This document shows, in pieces, positions 58,041 to 64,000 of a stretch of DNA of 64,000 bases. The position numbers were made by a program, and so were the translations under genes. The stretch covers positions 44,285 to 108,284 of the forward strand of contig NZ_JYJF01000008.1 in assembly GCF_000955975.1 (NCBI RefSeq). Reading direction: 5' to 3'. The notes beneath the pieces were generated by a model that ran no database searches, was not told where the DNA came from, and saw only the letters and a list, made by a program, of their open reading frames with translations. Position 1 is the stretch's first letter. Every line of letters begins with the position of its first letter. This DNA is from Saccharothrix sp. ST-888 (GTDB taxonomy: Bacteria; Actinomycetota; Actinomycetes; Streptomycetales; Streptomycetaceae).

Positions 58041-58083
58041 TGCTCAGTTGTGAACAGACGCGGCGGCCCGGCCCGGCTAGCGT
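58041..58083 (+). promoter_or_regulatory. Crp-type operator and -10 box (site B), P450-ferredoxin operon
   Basis: TGCTCA-GTTG-TGAACA (58041-58056, one mismatch) lies 21 nt before TAGCGT (58078-58083), the same -10 as site A. The predicted start near 58090 leaves a 46-nt leader to the ATG at 58136. Confidence 0.78.
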
Positions 58084-58135
58084 GCGCCGCATCGGCAGCA
58101 GCTCCTCCGCAGATCGTCGACGGAAGGCGGGACCC

Positions 58136-59395
58136 ATGGCAGACGAGACCCAGGCGGCGGCTCACCAGGAGGCTCACCGGGAGGCTCAGGCGGTTCAGGC
58201 TGCCGACCGCGAGCCCACCTTCCCCCGCGAGCGGACCTGCCCGTTCGCGCCGCCCGCCGAGTACGCCCGCTGGCAGGCCGAGCAGCCGGTCGCCGAGGTC
58301 GTCCTGCCCAGCGGGCAGGACGCCTGGCTGCTGACCCGGCACCAGGACGTCCGCGCGATGCTCGACGACCCCCGGTTCAGCGCGGACAGCGCCCACCCGG
58401 GCTTCCCCCGGATGTACCGGCAGGCCGTCCCGCAGGTGCTCAAGGGCACCTTCCTGCGGATGGACGGCGCCGACCACCTCCGCTACCGCCGCATGCTCGG
58501 CAAGGAGTTCACCGCCAAGGGCGCCAAGGAGATGCGCCCGCTGGTCGAGCGCACCGTCGACGGCCTGCTGGACCGGATGGCCGAGCAGGGCTCGCCCGCC
58601 GACCTGGTCACGGCACTGGCCTACCCCGTCCCCTCGACCACCATCTGCGGGGTCCTGGGCGTCCCGTACGAGGACCGGGCCCGCTTCGAGGACAGCACCC
58701 GGGTGATGATCAGCGGGCGCAGCACCCCGGAGGAGGTCGTGCGTGCCAAGGAGGAGATCCTCGGCTATCTGACGGGCCTGGTGGCCGCCAAGGAGCGCGA
58801 GCCCGGGGACGACCTCATCAGCAGGCTGCTGGAGGAGCAGGTGGCCACCGGGGAACTGGACCGGGACGAGGTGCCGGTGCTCGCCTGGCTGCTGCTCGCC
58901 GCCGGGCACGACACCACCGCCAGCATGATCGGGCTCGGCGCGCTGCTGCTCATGGAGCATGCCGACCAACTCGCGGCGCTCCGCAGCGATCCCGGGCTCG
59001 TCGCGGGCGCCGTCGAGGAACTGCTGCGCCACCAGACCATCATGCAGATCGGGATGAACCGGGTCGCCCTGGAGGACGTCCGGATCGGCGACCGCACGGT
59101 GCGGGCGGGGGAGGGCGTGGTCGCCCAGCTGATGGCCGCCAACCGGGACCCGGAGGTCTTCGCCGACCCTGACCGCTTCGACATCACCCGCTCCGCCCGC
59201 GGGCACGTCGCCTTCGGCTACGGGCCGCACCAGTGCCTGGGGCAGATGCTCGCCCGGGTCGAGCTCCAGGTGACGCTGGCCCGGCTGTTCGAGCGGTTCC
59301 CGAAGCTGCGCACCGTCCGTCCGGTGGCCGAAATCCCGTTCCGGCACCACATGTTCGGCCTCTACGGGGTCACGGAGCTGATGGTCGAATGGTGA
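58136..59395 (+). CDS. Cytochrome P450
   Basis: This is a 419-residue soluble bacterial class I P450. The I-helix reads LLAAGHDTTASM, the ExxR pair begins with EELLRH, and the haem loop is FGYGPHQCLGQ with Cys ligand. Length and motifs fit the CYP105/107-like actinomycete group. It would oxidise the released product or an intermediate, with electrons from the ferredoxin gene that overlaps its end. Leinamycin-type clusters also carry tailoring P450s. The ATG follows GGAAGG and lies under operator B. Confidence 0.94.
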   Translation: MADETQAAAHQEAHREAQAVQAADREPTFPRERTCPFAPPAEYARWQAEQPVAEVVLPSGQDAWLLTRHQDVRAMLDDPRFSADSAHPGFPRMYRQAVPQVLKGTFLRMDGADHLRYRRMLGKEFTAKGAKEMRPLVERTVDGLLDRMAEQGSPADLVTALAYPVPSTTICGVLGVPYEDRARFEDSTRVMISGRSTPEEVVRAKEEILGYLTGLVAAKEREPGDDLISRLLEEQVATGELDRDEVPVLAWLLLAAGHDTTASMIGLGALLLMEHADQLAALRSDPGLVAGAVEELLRHQTIMQIGMNRVALEDVRIGDRTVRAGEGVVAQLMAANRDPEVFADPDRFDITRSARGHVAFGYGPHQCLGQMLARVELQVTLARLFERFPKLRTVRPVAEIPFRHHMFGLYGVTELMVEW

Positions 59396-59589
59396 TCGGC
59401 GTCCGGGTCGACGCGGAGCGCTGCTGCGGCTCGGGGAACTGCGCGTTCACGCTGCCGGAGGTGTTCGACCAGGACCCCTCCGACGGGCGGGTGGTGCTGC
59501 TGCAGAACCGGCCGCACTCCGGGGTCCTCGACCTCGTGCGGGAGGCGGCCGATCTCTGCCCGTCCGGGGCGATCGAACTGACGGAGTGA
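59389..59589 (+). CDS. [3Fe-4S]-type ferredoxin
   Basis: This 66-residue ferredoxin has Cys ligands in ERCCGSGNCAF near the N-terminus and in DLCPSGAIEL near the C-terminus, the usual single-cluster pattern of actinomycete P450 partners. Its ATG overlaps the P450 stop, so the two are translationally coupled and form a redox pair. A ferredoxin reductase is not seen in the window and is presumably encoded elsewhere. Confidence 0.9.
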   Translation: MVIGVRVDAERCCGSGNCAFTLPEVFDQDPSDGRVVLLQNRPHSGVLDLVREAADLCPSGAIELTE

Positions 59590-59592
59590 CGG

Positions 59593-59611
59593 CCGCGGCC
59601 GTCGGCCGCGG
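59593..59611. terminator. Bidirectional hairpin terminator
   Basis: An 8-bp perfect stem (CCGCGGCC with GGCCGCGG) and 3-nt loop lie between the convergent ferredoxin and Crp/Fnr genes. Confidence 0.65.
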
Positions 59612-59631
59612 TGCACCGTCCGGCGCGGGCG

Positions 59632-60303
59632 CTACTCCGACTCGACGTACTCGGCCAGACCGCGCTCGTCCACCCAGAGGTGGGCCCCCGAGCCCCGCTG
59701 CACCAGGCCGGCGTCGGTGAACCGCTTGAGGAAGTAGCCGATCCGGGAGCGGGTCGTCCCGACCATGCCGGAGAGCTCGTCCTGGGTGATCCGTTCCTTG
59801 ATCACCAGCGTCTCGGGGGGCCTGCGCTCGCCGAACTTGCGGCCGAGCGTCAGCAGCAGGGCGGCCAGGCGCTTCTCGCTGTCCATGGTCACCAGGTTGG
59901 CGATGGTCTGCTGCTGCTCGGAGAGCCGCGCGGTGAGGTGGGTCATGAACGCCTCGCGGATGCCGTGGTCCTGGCAGCCCGTCACCCAGATGGTGGGGAT
60001 GCGGATCAGCGTGGTCCGGCGCATCGCGGTGGCGGTCTCGGCGCGGGCGCCGGAGAGAAGGCAGAGTTCGCCGAAAACATCGTTCTGCCCGTAGATCGAG
60101 AGAACGCACCGCTTGCCCTCGCGGGAATGCGTGACGGTCTTCACCTGGCCGCTCTCGACCACGTAGAGATGACTGTCTTCCTCGCCGCAGTTGTAAATAT
60201 GGCTGTTTTTGGGGAAGGTGAGCCTGGTGGCACTCGCCTGGCCGGCGAGCGCGGCGGTGTGCAATCGTATGCCAAAACAGTTGCCGCTGTTCTCGGAGTT
60301 CAT
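59632..60303 (-). CDS. Crp/Fnr-family transcriptional regulator
   Basis: This 223-residue regulator has a cyclic-nucleotide-type sensor barrel (about 20-120; FGELCLLSGARAETA in the phosphate-cassette position), a long dimer helix, and a C-terminal winged helix. Its recognition helix reads GTTRSRIGYFLKRF. The Arg-Ser pair of the cAMP pocket is not conserved (ET instead of RS), and there is no Fnr cysteine cluster, so the ligand is unclear. The recognition helix keeps Arg (CRP R180) but has Ser for CRP E181, which fits a non-Crp half-site such as TGCTCA. Leinamycin's LnmO is a Crp/Fnr activator, so this is the likely pathway regulator. The ATG at 60303 follows GGGGGGAAA. No copy of the operator is seen in front of its own gene. 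Confidence 0.92.
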   Translation of the reverse strand: MNSENSGNCFGIRLHTAALAGQASATRLTFPKNSHIYNCGEEDSHLYVVESGQVKTVTHSREGKRCVLSIYGQNDVFGELCLLSGARAETATAMRRTTLIRIPTIWVTGCQDHGIREAFMTHLTARLSEQQQTIANLVTMDSEKRLAALLLTLGRKFGERRPPETLVIKERITQDELSGMVGTTRSRIGYFLKRFTDAGLVQRGSGAHLWVDERGLAEYVESE

Positions 60304-61258
60304 GTTTCCCCCCGGTTCTTCATGCAGGTCTTGCACGGTTTCACAGTGGTGTCCGGGCACGTCCAGGCAGGTCGGGCGGGGCGTGAGGGTGCAGATCGGG
60401 GAGGCCCGGGATGTGTGCTGTGCCAACCTGCAACGCCCTCAGGGACTACGCGAGACCACCCCCCTGTCCAAAGGTCGTCGGCGCGGCCGCGATCGCGGCA
60501 CGCACGCGAAATCTCACTGCCGTGGCATTGCGGGTGCCCACGTCGCGGAATTCACGGCGCATCGACGGGGCAATAGCGAGGCGCTTGTCAGGGTCATGAA
60601 ATGATCACCCCCTCCGCGATGCGGAAAGCGTACCAATGGAAATCGCGAAGTGAAAGTATGATCGACATACCGATCATTGATCTCTTTGATTGCCGCGAAT
60701 ATGGCCGAAATGATTCGCTCGCTCGTGACTCCCCGGTGACGACCGGCACGGTCGTAGCCATGGCGGAACCGGTCGCGACGGCACTGCGACCCCGGTCGTC
60801 CCACACTGTGGGACGACCGGAACCAGGTGCGGAGCAGACGCCGTCGCCGCACGTCAGGACGGTCGGACGGTGACCGGTACCGGTCGGTGACGCCTCGACG
60901 GGACGGGCGCGCAGAAGCCGGCCCACCTTCGTGATCGCGCCCCCGGCGGCCTGCTGCCGGAGCCGGGCGGTGGCTGATTGCCTGCGGTTGGGGCCGCTGA
61001 GCGCTGTGGCGCAACTGGAGTCGGCCAGGGTTTATCGGGCGTGAACATCCCCGGGTCGCCGAGTGGGCAGTTCGGTGTCCTCCTCCGACGGGTCGACAGA
61101 TCTCCGCCGACCGTACGACCGCGCGACCGTGCGGCTCGGGACGGGTGTGCGCGAAGCCGGGAGTCTCCTCCGGCCGACCCGTCCGGGACCGTACGGGCGG
61201 CGGGTAGGCTGCCGACGATCGTCGATTCGACAGCCGACCGGGAGAGGACGGGGAACCC
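60304..61258. other. Intergenic region at the right edge of the cluster
   Basis: I see no supported gene in these 955 bases. About 60590-60730 is clearly lower in GC than its surroundings. A 29-bp inverted repeat lies at 60792-60820, and a 14-bp perfect palindrome, GACCGGTACCGGTC, at 60872-60885. The stretch separates the biosynthetic genes from ordinary chromosomal genes and is a plausible cluster boundary. Confidence 0.6.
60792..60820. repeat. 14-bp perfect inverted repeat with 1-nt centre
   Basis: Arms CCGGTCGTCCCACA and TGTGGGACGACCGG are separated by a single C. The tight centre is poor for a hairpin loop and better suited to a dimeric protein-binding site or recombination core. No adjacent gene explains it. 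Confidence 0.8.
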
Positions 61259-61846
61259 GTGGCGGCAGGAGCAACGGTGCGGCCGTCCGGTGGCGGCGGG
61301 AGCGGCCTGTGGGACGCCGCCTCGCTGAGCCTGCGGTTGGCGGCCATGACGGAACAGGACCCCGAGCTCAAGCGGTTCGGCGCCGACTACCACGGATATC
61401 GGCTGCGGCCTCCGCTGGCGGACCGGACGATCCGTTCCTTCGAGCGGGAGTCCGGGGTGCGGCTGCCCGAGTCCTACCGCCGTTTCCTCGCGGAAGTGGC
61501 GGACGGGGGAGCCGGTCCGTACTACGGCGTGCTCGGTCTCACCGAGCAGTTGGACGACGAGGACGCGGTCCACGACCTTCGGGAGGAGTGCCTGGCGCCC
61601 GGGTTCCTGGCCACGCCCTTTCCGTACACCCGGGCAATTCCGGGCCCCGGCAAGGGGAGTAGGGCCCGCTACGAGCTGAGCGGGACTCTGGTCATCGCAG
61701 AAGCCGGATGCGGAATGTTCGCCCGGCTCGTCGTCACCGGGAAGAGCGCCGGGCAGGTCTGGTTCGACGACCCCGACTGGGGCGGCCTGGCTCCGGGGCC
61801 GGACTTCCGCACCTGGTACACGGACTGGCTGGAGTCGACGGGCTGA
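61259..61846 (+). CDS. SMI1/KNR4 (SUKH) family protein
   Basis: This 195-residue protein has the family core: FERESGVRLPESYRRFLAEVADGG, then GPYYGVLGL and, near the end, a conserved GQVWFDDPDWGG block. Such proteins are often immunity proteins against contact-dependent toxins, or housekeeping proteins of unknown role. No toxin gene is next to it. The start is GTG at 61259 behind GGGAGAGG; an ATG 30 codons in is the alternative. It is not part of the biosynthetic cluster as far as context shows. Confidence 0.82.
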   Translation: MAAGATVRPSGGGGSGLWDAASLSLRLAAMTEQDPELKRFGADYHGYRLRPPLADRTIRSFERESGVRLPESYRRFLAEVADGGAGPYYGVLGLTEQLDDEDAVHDLREECLAPGFLATPFPYTRAIPGPGKGSRARYELSGTLVIAEAGCGMFARLVVTGKSAGQVWFDDPDWGGLAPGPDFRTWYTDWLESTG

Positions 61847-62117
61847 CCTCGTGATCGACGGGACGGGTCCTCGGAACCCGAGCACAGCCACCCGGCGGGT
61901 CCCTGTCAGCGCCTGCTGCAAGACAGTCCGGGAACCGGTGGCTCCGACCCGCGGTCGGCCGGGCCCGTAGGTCTCCGGCAGCACCGCGATCCCACCGTGC
62001 GCGCCACGGCGATCCCGTACCTGCCCTGGTGGCAGGGGGTCGGGCGGGCGACCCGCTGCCTCGGCCGTCCGGTCGTCCCCGGCTGCACCCGCGCCCTCCG
62101 TGCCGCACGCTCGACCC

Positions 62118-62378
62118 ATGACCGAGGAACCCCCGCTCACCCCCGCCGCCCGCGACCTCGCCGACTGCTACGCCCGCCTGCTCGACCTGGTCGAGCGCTG
62201 CACCCGGGCCGTCCGGGACGGCGACTGGGTGTACCTCAACGACGAGGCGGGCGAGCTCAGCGTCGTGTCGGACGAGGTGTCGGCAGCCGCTGCGGCCCTC
62301 ACCCGGGACGAGACCGCCACGAATCCGGCCGTGGTCCTGGCGCTGATCGACCGGAGCCGGGAACGGAACACCGACTGA
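62118..62378 (+). CDS. Small hypothetical protein
   Basis: This is an 86-residue acidic protein I do not recognise. It is predicted to be mostly helical (ARDLADCYARLLDLVERCTRAV, then SDEVSAAAAALTRDE), with no signal peptide or membrane segment. The ATG at 62118 is chosen because codon bias becomes typical from there; no clear ribosome binding site precedes it, so the call is moderate. About 270 bases before it and 287 after it hold no supported gene. Confidence 0.5.
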   Translation: MTEEPPLTPAARDLADCYARLLDLVERCTRAVRDGDWVYLNDEAGELSVVSDEVSAAAAALTRDETATNPAVVLALIDRSRERNTD

Positions 62379-62665
62379 TCACCCGCGCCCCCGCGCCCCC
62401 AGGCTTCGGCCATCGGCGAAGTAGCTTATCCCGCAGCGTAGTCAGTCGACGGTCCACGAACCCGCCGTGCTCCTCGTCCGGGCAGATCACCGCTCTCCGG
62501 TAGCGGCGTTCACATATTTCCCAACGCGGCACGGTGCAGGGCCGTTCCCGTATTCCGTGTGACTCTTCGCGCGTCGTCCGAGCCTTCTCAGTGCGCCGAT
62601 CGGGACCCCATACTCCGAGGTCGGCAGCGGCAAGCGCGCCAAGAACCGTAAGGAACACCTCGATC

Positions 62666-63583
62666 ATGACCTCTGAGACGGTAACCGCAGCGGCTGCGGG
62701 CACCTGGAAGCTCGGCGACCTGGAAGTCAACCGCCTCGGCTTCGGCACGATGCGCCTGACGGGCAACGGGGTGCGGGGGAACTCCGACGGTGCCCCGATC
62801 GACCGCAGCCGCGCGATCGCGATCCTGCGCCGCGCGGTCGAACTCGGCGTGAACCACATCGACACCGCCTCGTTCTACTTCTCACCGCTGCGTTCCGCCA
62901 ACGAGCTGATCAACAGTGCGCTGGCGCCGTACCCCGACGACCTGGTCATCGTCACCAAGGTCGGACCGGGACGCGACCCGTCGGGAGAGTGGCAGGGCAT
63001 GGCCCGCCCCGAGCAACTGCGCGGCCAGGTCGAGGAGAACCTGCGGCAGCTCGGGCGCGACCACCTCGACGTCGTCAATCTGCGCAGGAACGGCGTGGAC
63101 TCGATCGCCGACCACTTCGGTGCCCTGGCCGACCTCCGCGACGCCGGGCTCATCCGCCACCTGGGCATCTCCAGCGTCAGGCCCGAGCATCTGGCCGAGG
63201 CCCAGGCCATCGCGCCGGTGGTCTGCGTCCAGAACTACTACGGCCTCGACCGCCGAGCCTCGGATGCCGACGGCCTGGTGGACGGCTGCGGTGAACAGGG
63301 CATCGCCTTCGTACCGTACTTCGCGATCTCCGGGAACCGGCTCGAAGCGAGCGCGGCCGACACGCACGACGACGAGGTGCTCGCCATCGCACGTGCACAC
63401 GGCGCGACTCCGGCGCAGGTCCGCCTGGCCTGGACGCTGCACCGTGGACCGCACGTGCTGGCCATCCCGGGCACCAGCAACCCCGACCACCTGGTCGAGA
63501 ACATCACTGCCGGTGAACTGCGGCTCTCGCCGGACGAATTGGCGCGCCTCCAGCTCCTCGGTTCGGAGCAAAGCGTGAACTGA
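62666..63583 (+). CDS. Aldo/keto reductase
   Basis: This is a 305-residue NADPH-dependent (alpha/beta)8-barrel oxidoreductase. Motifs are LGFGTMRLTG, HIDTASFYFS (Asp and Tyr), VTKVGPG (Lys), DVVNLRRNG at the usual catalytic His position (Arg here), GISSVRPEHL and AIPGTSNPDHL for cofactor binding. Many actinomycete homologues share the Arg substitution. It reduces aldehydes or ketones of unknown identity. The ATG at 62666 follows AAGGAACA. The gap to the cluster and lack of an operator suggest an unrelated gene. Confidence 0.9.
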   Translation: MTSETVTAAAAGTWKLGDLEVNRLGFGTMRLTGNGVRGNSDGAPIDRSRAIAILRRAVELGVNHIDTASFYFSPLRSANELINSALAPYPDDLVIVTKVGPGRDPSGEWQGMARPEQLRGQVEENLRQLGRDHLDVVNLRRNGVDSIADHFGALADLRDAGLIRHLGISSVRPEHLAEAQAIAPVVCVQNYYGLDRRASDADGLVDGCGEQGIAFVPYFAISGNRLEASAADTHDDEVLAIARAHGATPAQVRLAWTLHRGPHVLAIPGTSNPDHLVENITAGELRLSPDELARLQLLGSEQSVN

Positions 63584-63651
63584 CATATTGTCCGGCTCCC
63601 CGGGGCAGCCCGCATTTGCTTCAGATCGCTGCCACCTGCCGACAATCGCAG

Positions 63652-63682
63652 AGAGGGCACCGCGTGGTCCGCGGTGCCCTCT
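63652..63682. terminator. Bidirectional hairpin terminator
   Basis: A 13-bp perfect stem (63652-63664 with 63670-63682) and 5-nt loop lie between the convergent aldo/keto reductase and repeat-protein genes. Confidence 0.75.
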
Positions 63683-63697
63683 GCGCGACTGGTGGGA

Positions 63698-64000
63698 TCA
63701 GGCGCGCACGGTGAGCCAAGCGCCGAGGCCGCTGCACCCGGTCGCGTTGTACGTGGTGCTCCGGTAGCCGGCCGGAATGGGCGAGTAGGGGCAGGTCCAG
63801 ATGCCGTTGCGCACCAGCTGGTGGTACCAGGAGCCGATGCCGCTGCAGCCGCTGGTGTTGTGGTTGGTGATGACGTATCCGGAGACGATCGGCGAGCCCG
63901 AGCAGGTCCAGATGCCGTCGCGGGCGCGCTGGTGGTACCAGGAGCCGATGCCGCTGCAGCCGCTGGTGTTGTGGTTGGTGATGACGTATCCGGAGACGAT
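63698..64000 (-). CDS. C-terminus of a 37-residue-repeat protein (N-terminus outside window)
   Basis: The last 100 codons of a minus-strand gene run off the right edge; no start is in the window. Two near-identical 111-nt units (63779-63889 and 63890-64000) encode a 37-residue repeat with GYVITNHNTSGCSGIGSWYH and GIWTC blocks. They are followed by a degenerate third unit ending GCSGLGAWLTVRA. Two Cys per repeat and high aromatic/Gly content suggest a secreted, disulfide-bonded beta-rich domain, perhaps binding carbohydrate or cell wall. I do not recognise the family. Confidence 0.75.
   Translation of the reverse strand: MVSGYVITNHNTSGCSGIGSWYHQRARDGIWTCSGSPIVSGYVITNHNTSGCSGIGSWYHQLVRNGIWTCPYSPIPAGYRSTTYNATGCSGLGAWLTVRA
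63779..64000 (-). repeat. Tandem 111-nt repeats
   Basis: Two adjacent 111-nt copies differ at only a few positions within the repeat-protein gene. The second reaches the window edge exactly at a unit boundary, so more copies probably follow. Confidence 0.9.

Noticed and set aside
1..60303. LnmK-like bifunctional acyltransferase/decarboxylase
   Set aside because: No such protein is seen; the decarboxylating KS and donor ACP at 56450-57963 appear to fill the donor-making role.
59632..60420. Autoregulatory copy of the YGCTCA-N4-TGAGCA operator in front of the Crp/Fnr gene
   Set aside because: I searched the upstream region by eye and found no matching palindrome.
60601..60873. Possible 90-residue plus-strand gene in the gap after the Crp/Fnr gene
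   Set aside because: No ribosome binding site, no recognisable motif and poor codon bias; better read as intergenic DNA of lower GC.
1..64000. Insertion sequences, phage genes, tRNA or rRNA genes
   Set aside because: No transposase or integrase protein and no tRNA- or rRNA-like sequence was recognised in the window.

Overview
The window is very GC-rich, with GTG and TTG starts beside ATG, short or overlapping gene junctions and strong third-position G/C. That fits a streptomycete-type actinomycete (Streptomyces or Kitasatospora). About 59 of the 64 kb is one trans-AT polyketide/non-ribosomal peptide cluster. The last PKS protein ends in a DUF plus a PLP-dependent cysteine-lyase-like domain (DUF-SH) before its thioesterase, the hallmark of the leinamycin family of sulfur-containing products. 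A leinamycin-like gene set surrounds it: a discrete adenylation enzyme with its carrier protein, a thiazole-forming Cy-A-PCP-Ox module, AT-ER fusions, a beta-branching (HMG-synthase) cassette, a type II thioesterase, a P450 with ferredoxin, and a Crp/Fnr regulator. The left edge cuts into the first NRPS-PKS gene, so the cluster probably continues upstream.

Layout. 1-6667: NRPS-PKS protein (Cy-Cy-A-PCP-Ox-KS0). 6645-11946: type II thioesterase, HMG-synthase 1, ECH1 dehydratase, AT-ER 1. 12070-20009: PKS protein 2 (linker-ACP-KS-KR-ACP-KS) and an MFS exporter. 20168-24411: two related, internally duplicated proteins of unknown function flanking AT-ER 2. 24509-26687 (minus): DUF3224, VOC and AlkZ-type winged-helix genes, a likely self-resistance operon. 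26900-27616: PIG-L deacetylase. 27713-30420 (minus): methyltransferase and a two-domain hydrolase. 30714-32609: carrier protein and DltA-like adenylation enzyme. 32857-55062: a 7,401-residue PKS. 55143-57963: HMG-synthase 2, donor ACP, decarboxylating KS. 58136-59589: P450 and ferredoxin. 59632-60303 (minus): Crp/Fnr regulator. From about 60.3 kb the content looks like ordinary chromosome: a 955-base gap, an SMI1/KNR4 protein, a small unknown gene, an aldo/keto reductase and the end of a repeat protein.

How it works together (inference from domain order). A small amino acid, probably D-alanine, is loaded on the discrete carrier. A cysteine is added, cyclised and oxidised to a thiazole. A KS without its catalytic His passes the chain on, and six apparently competent KSs then extend it. 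One module carries an embedded ECH2 that, with the HMG-synthase cassette, would install a beta-branch. The DUF-SH didomain would insert and cleave a cysteine to leave sulfur on the chain before release. A likely DNA glycosylase of the AlkZ type in the cluster suggests a DNA-damaging product.

The most notable non-coding signal is a repeated operator. A 16-bp palindrome (YGCTCA-N4-TGAGCA) lies upstream of seven transcription units. In every case it sits the same distance (43 nt from operator edge to the end of the -10 hexamer) from a -10-like hexamer, which places its centre at -41.5. This is the geometry of class II Crp activation, and the Crp/Fnr gene at the cluster edge is the obvious candidate activator.
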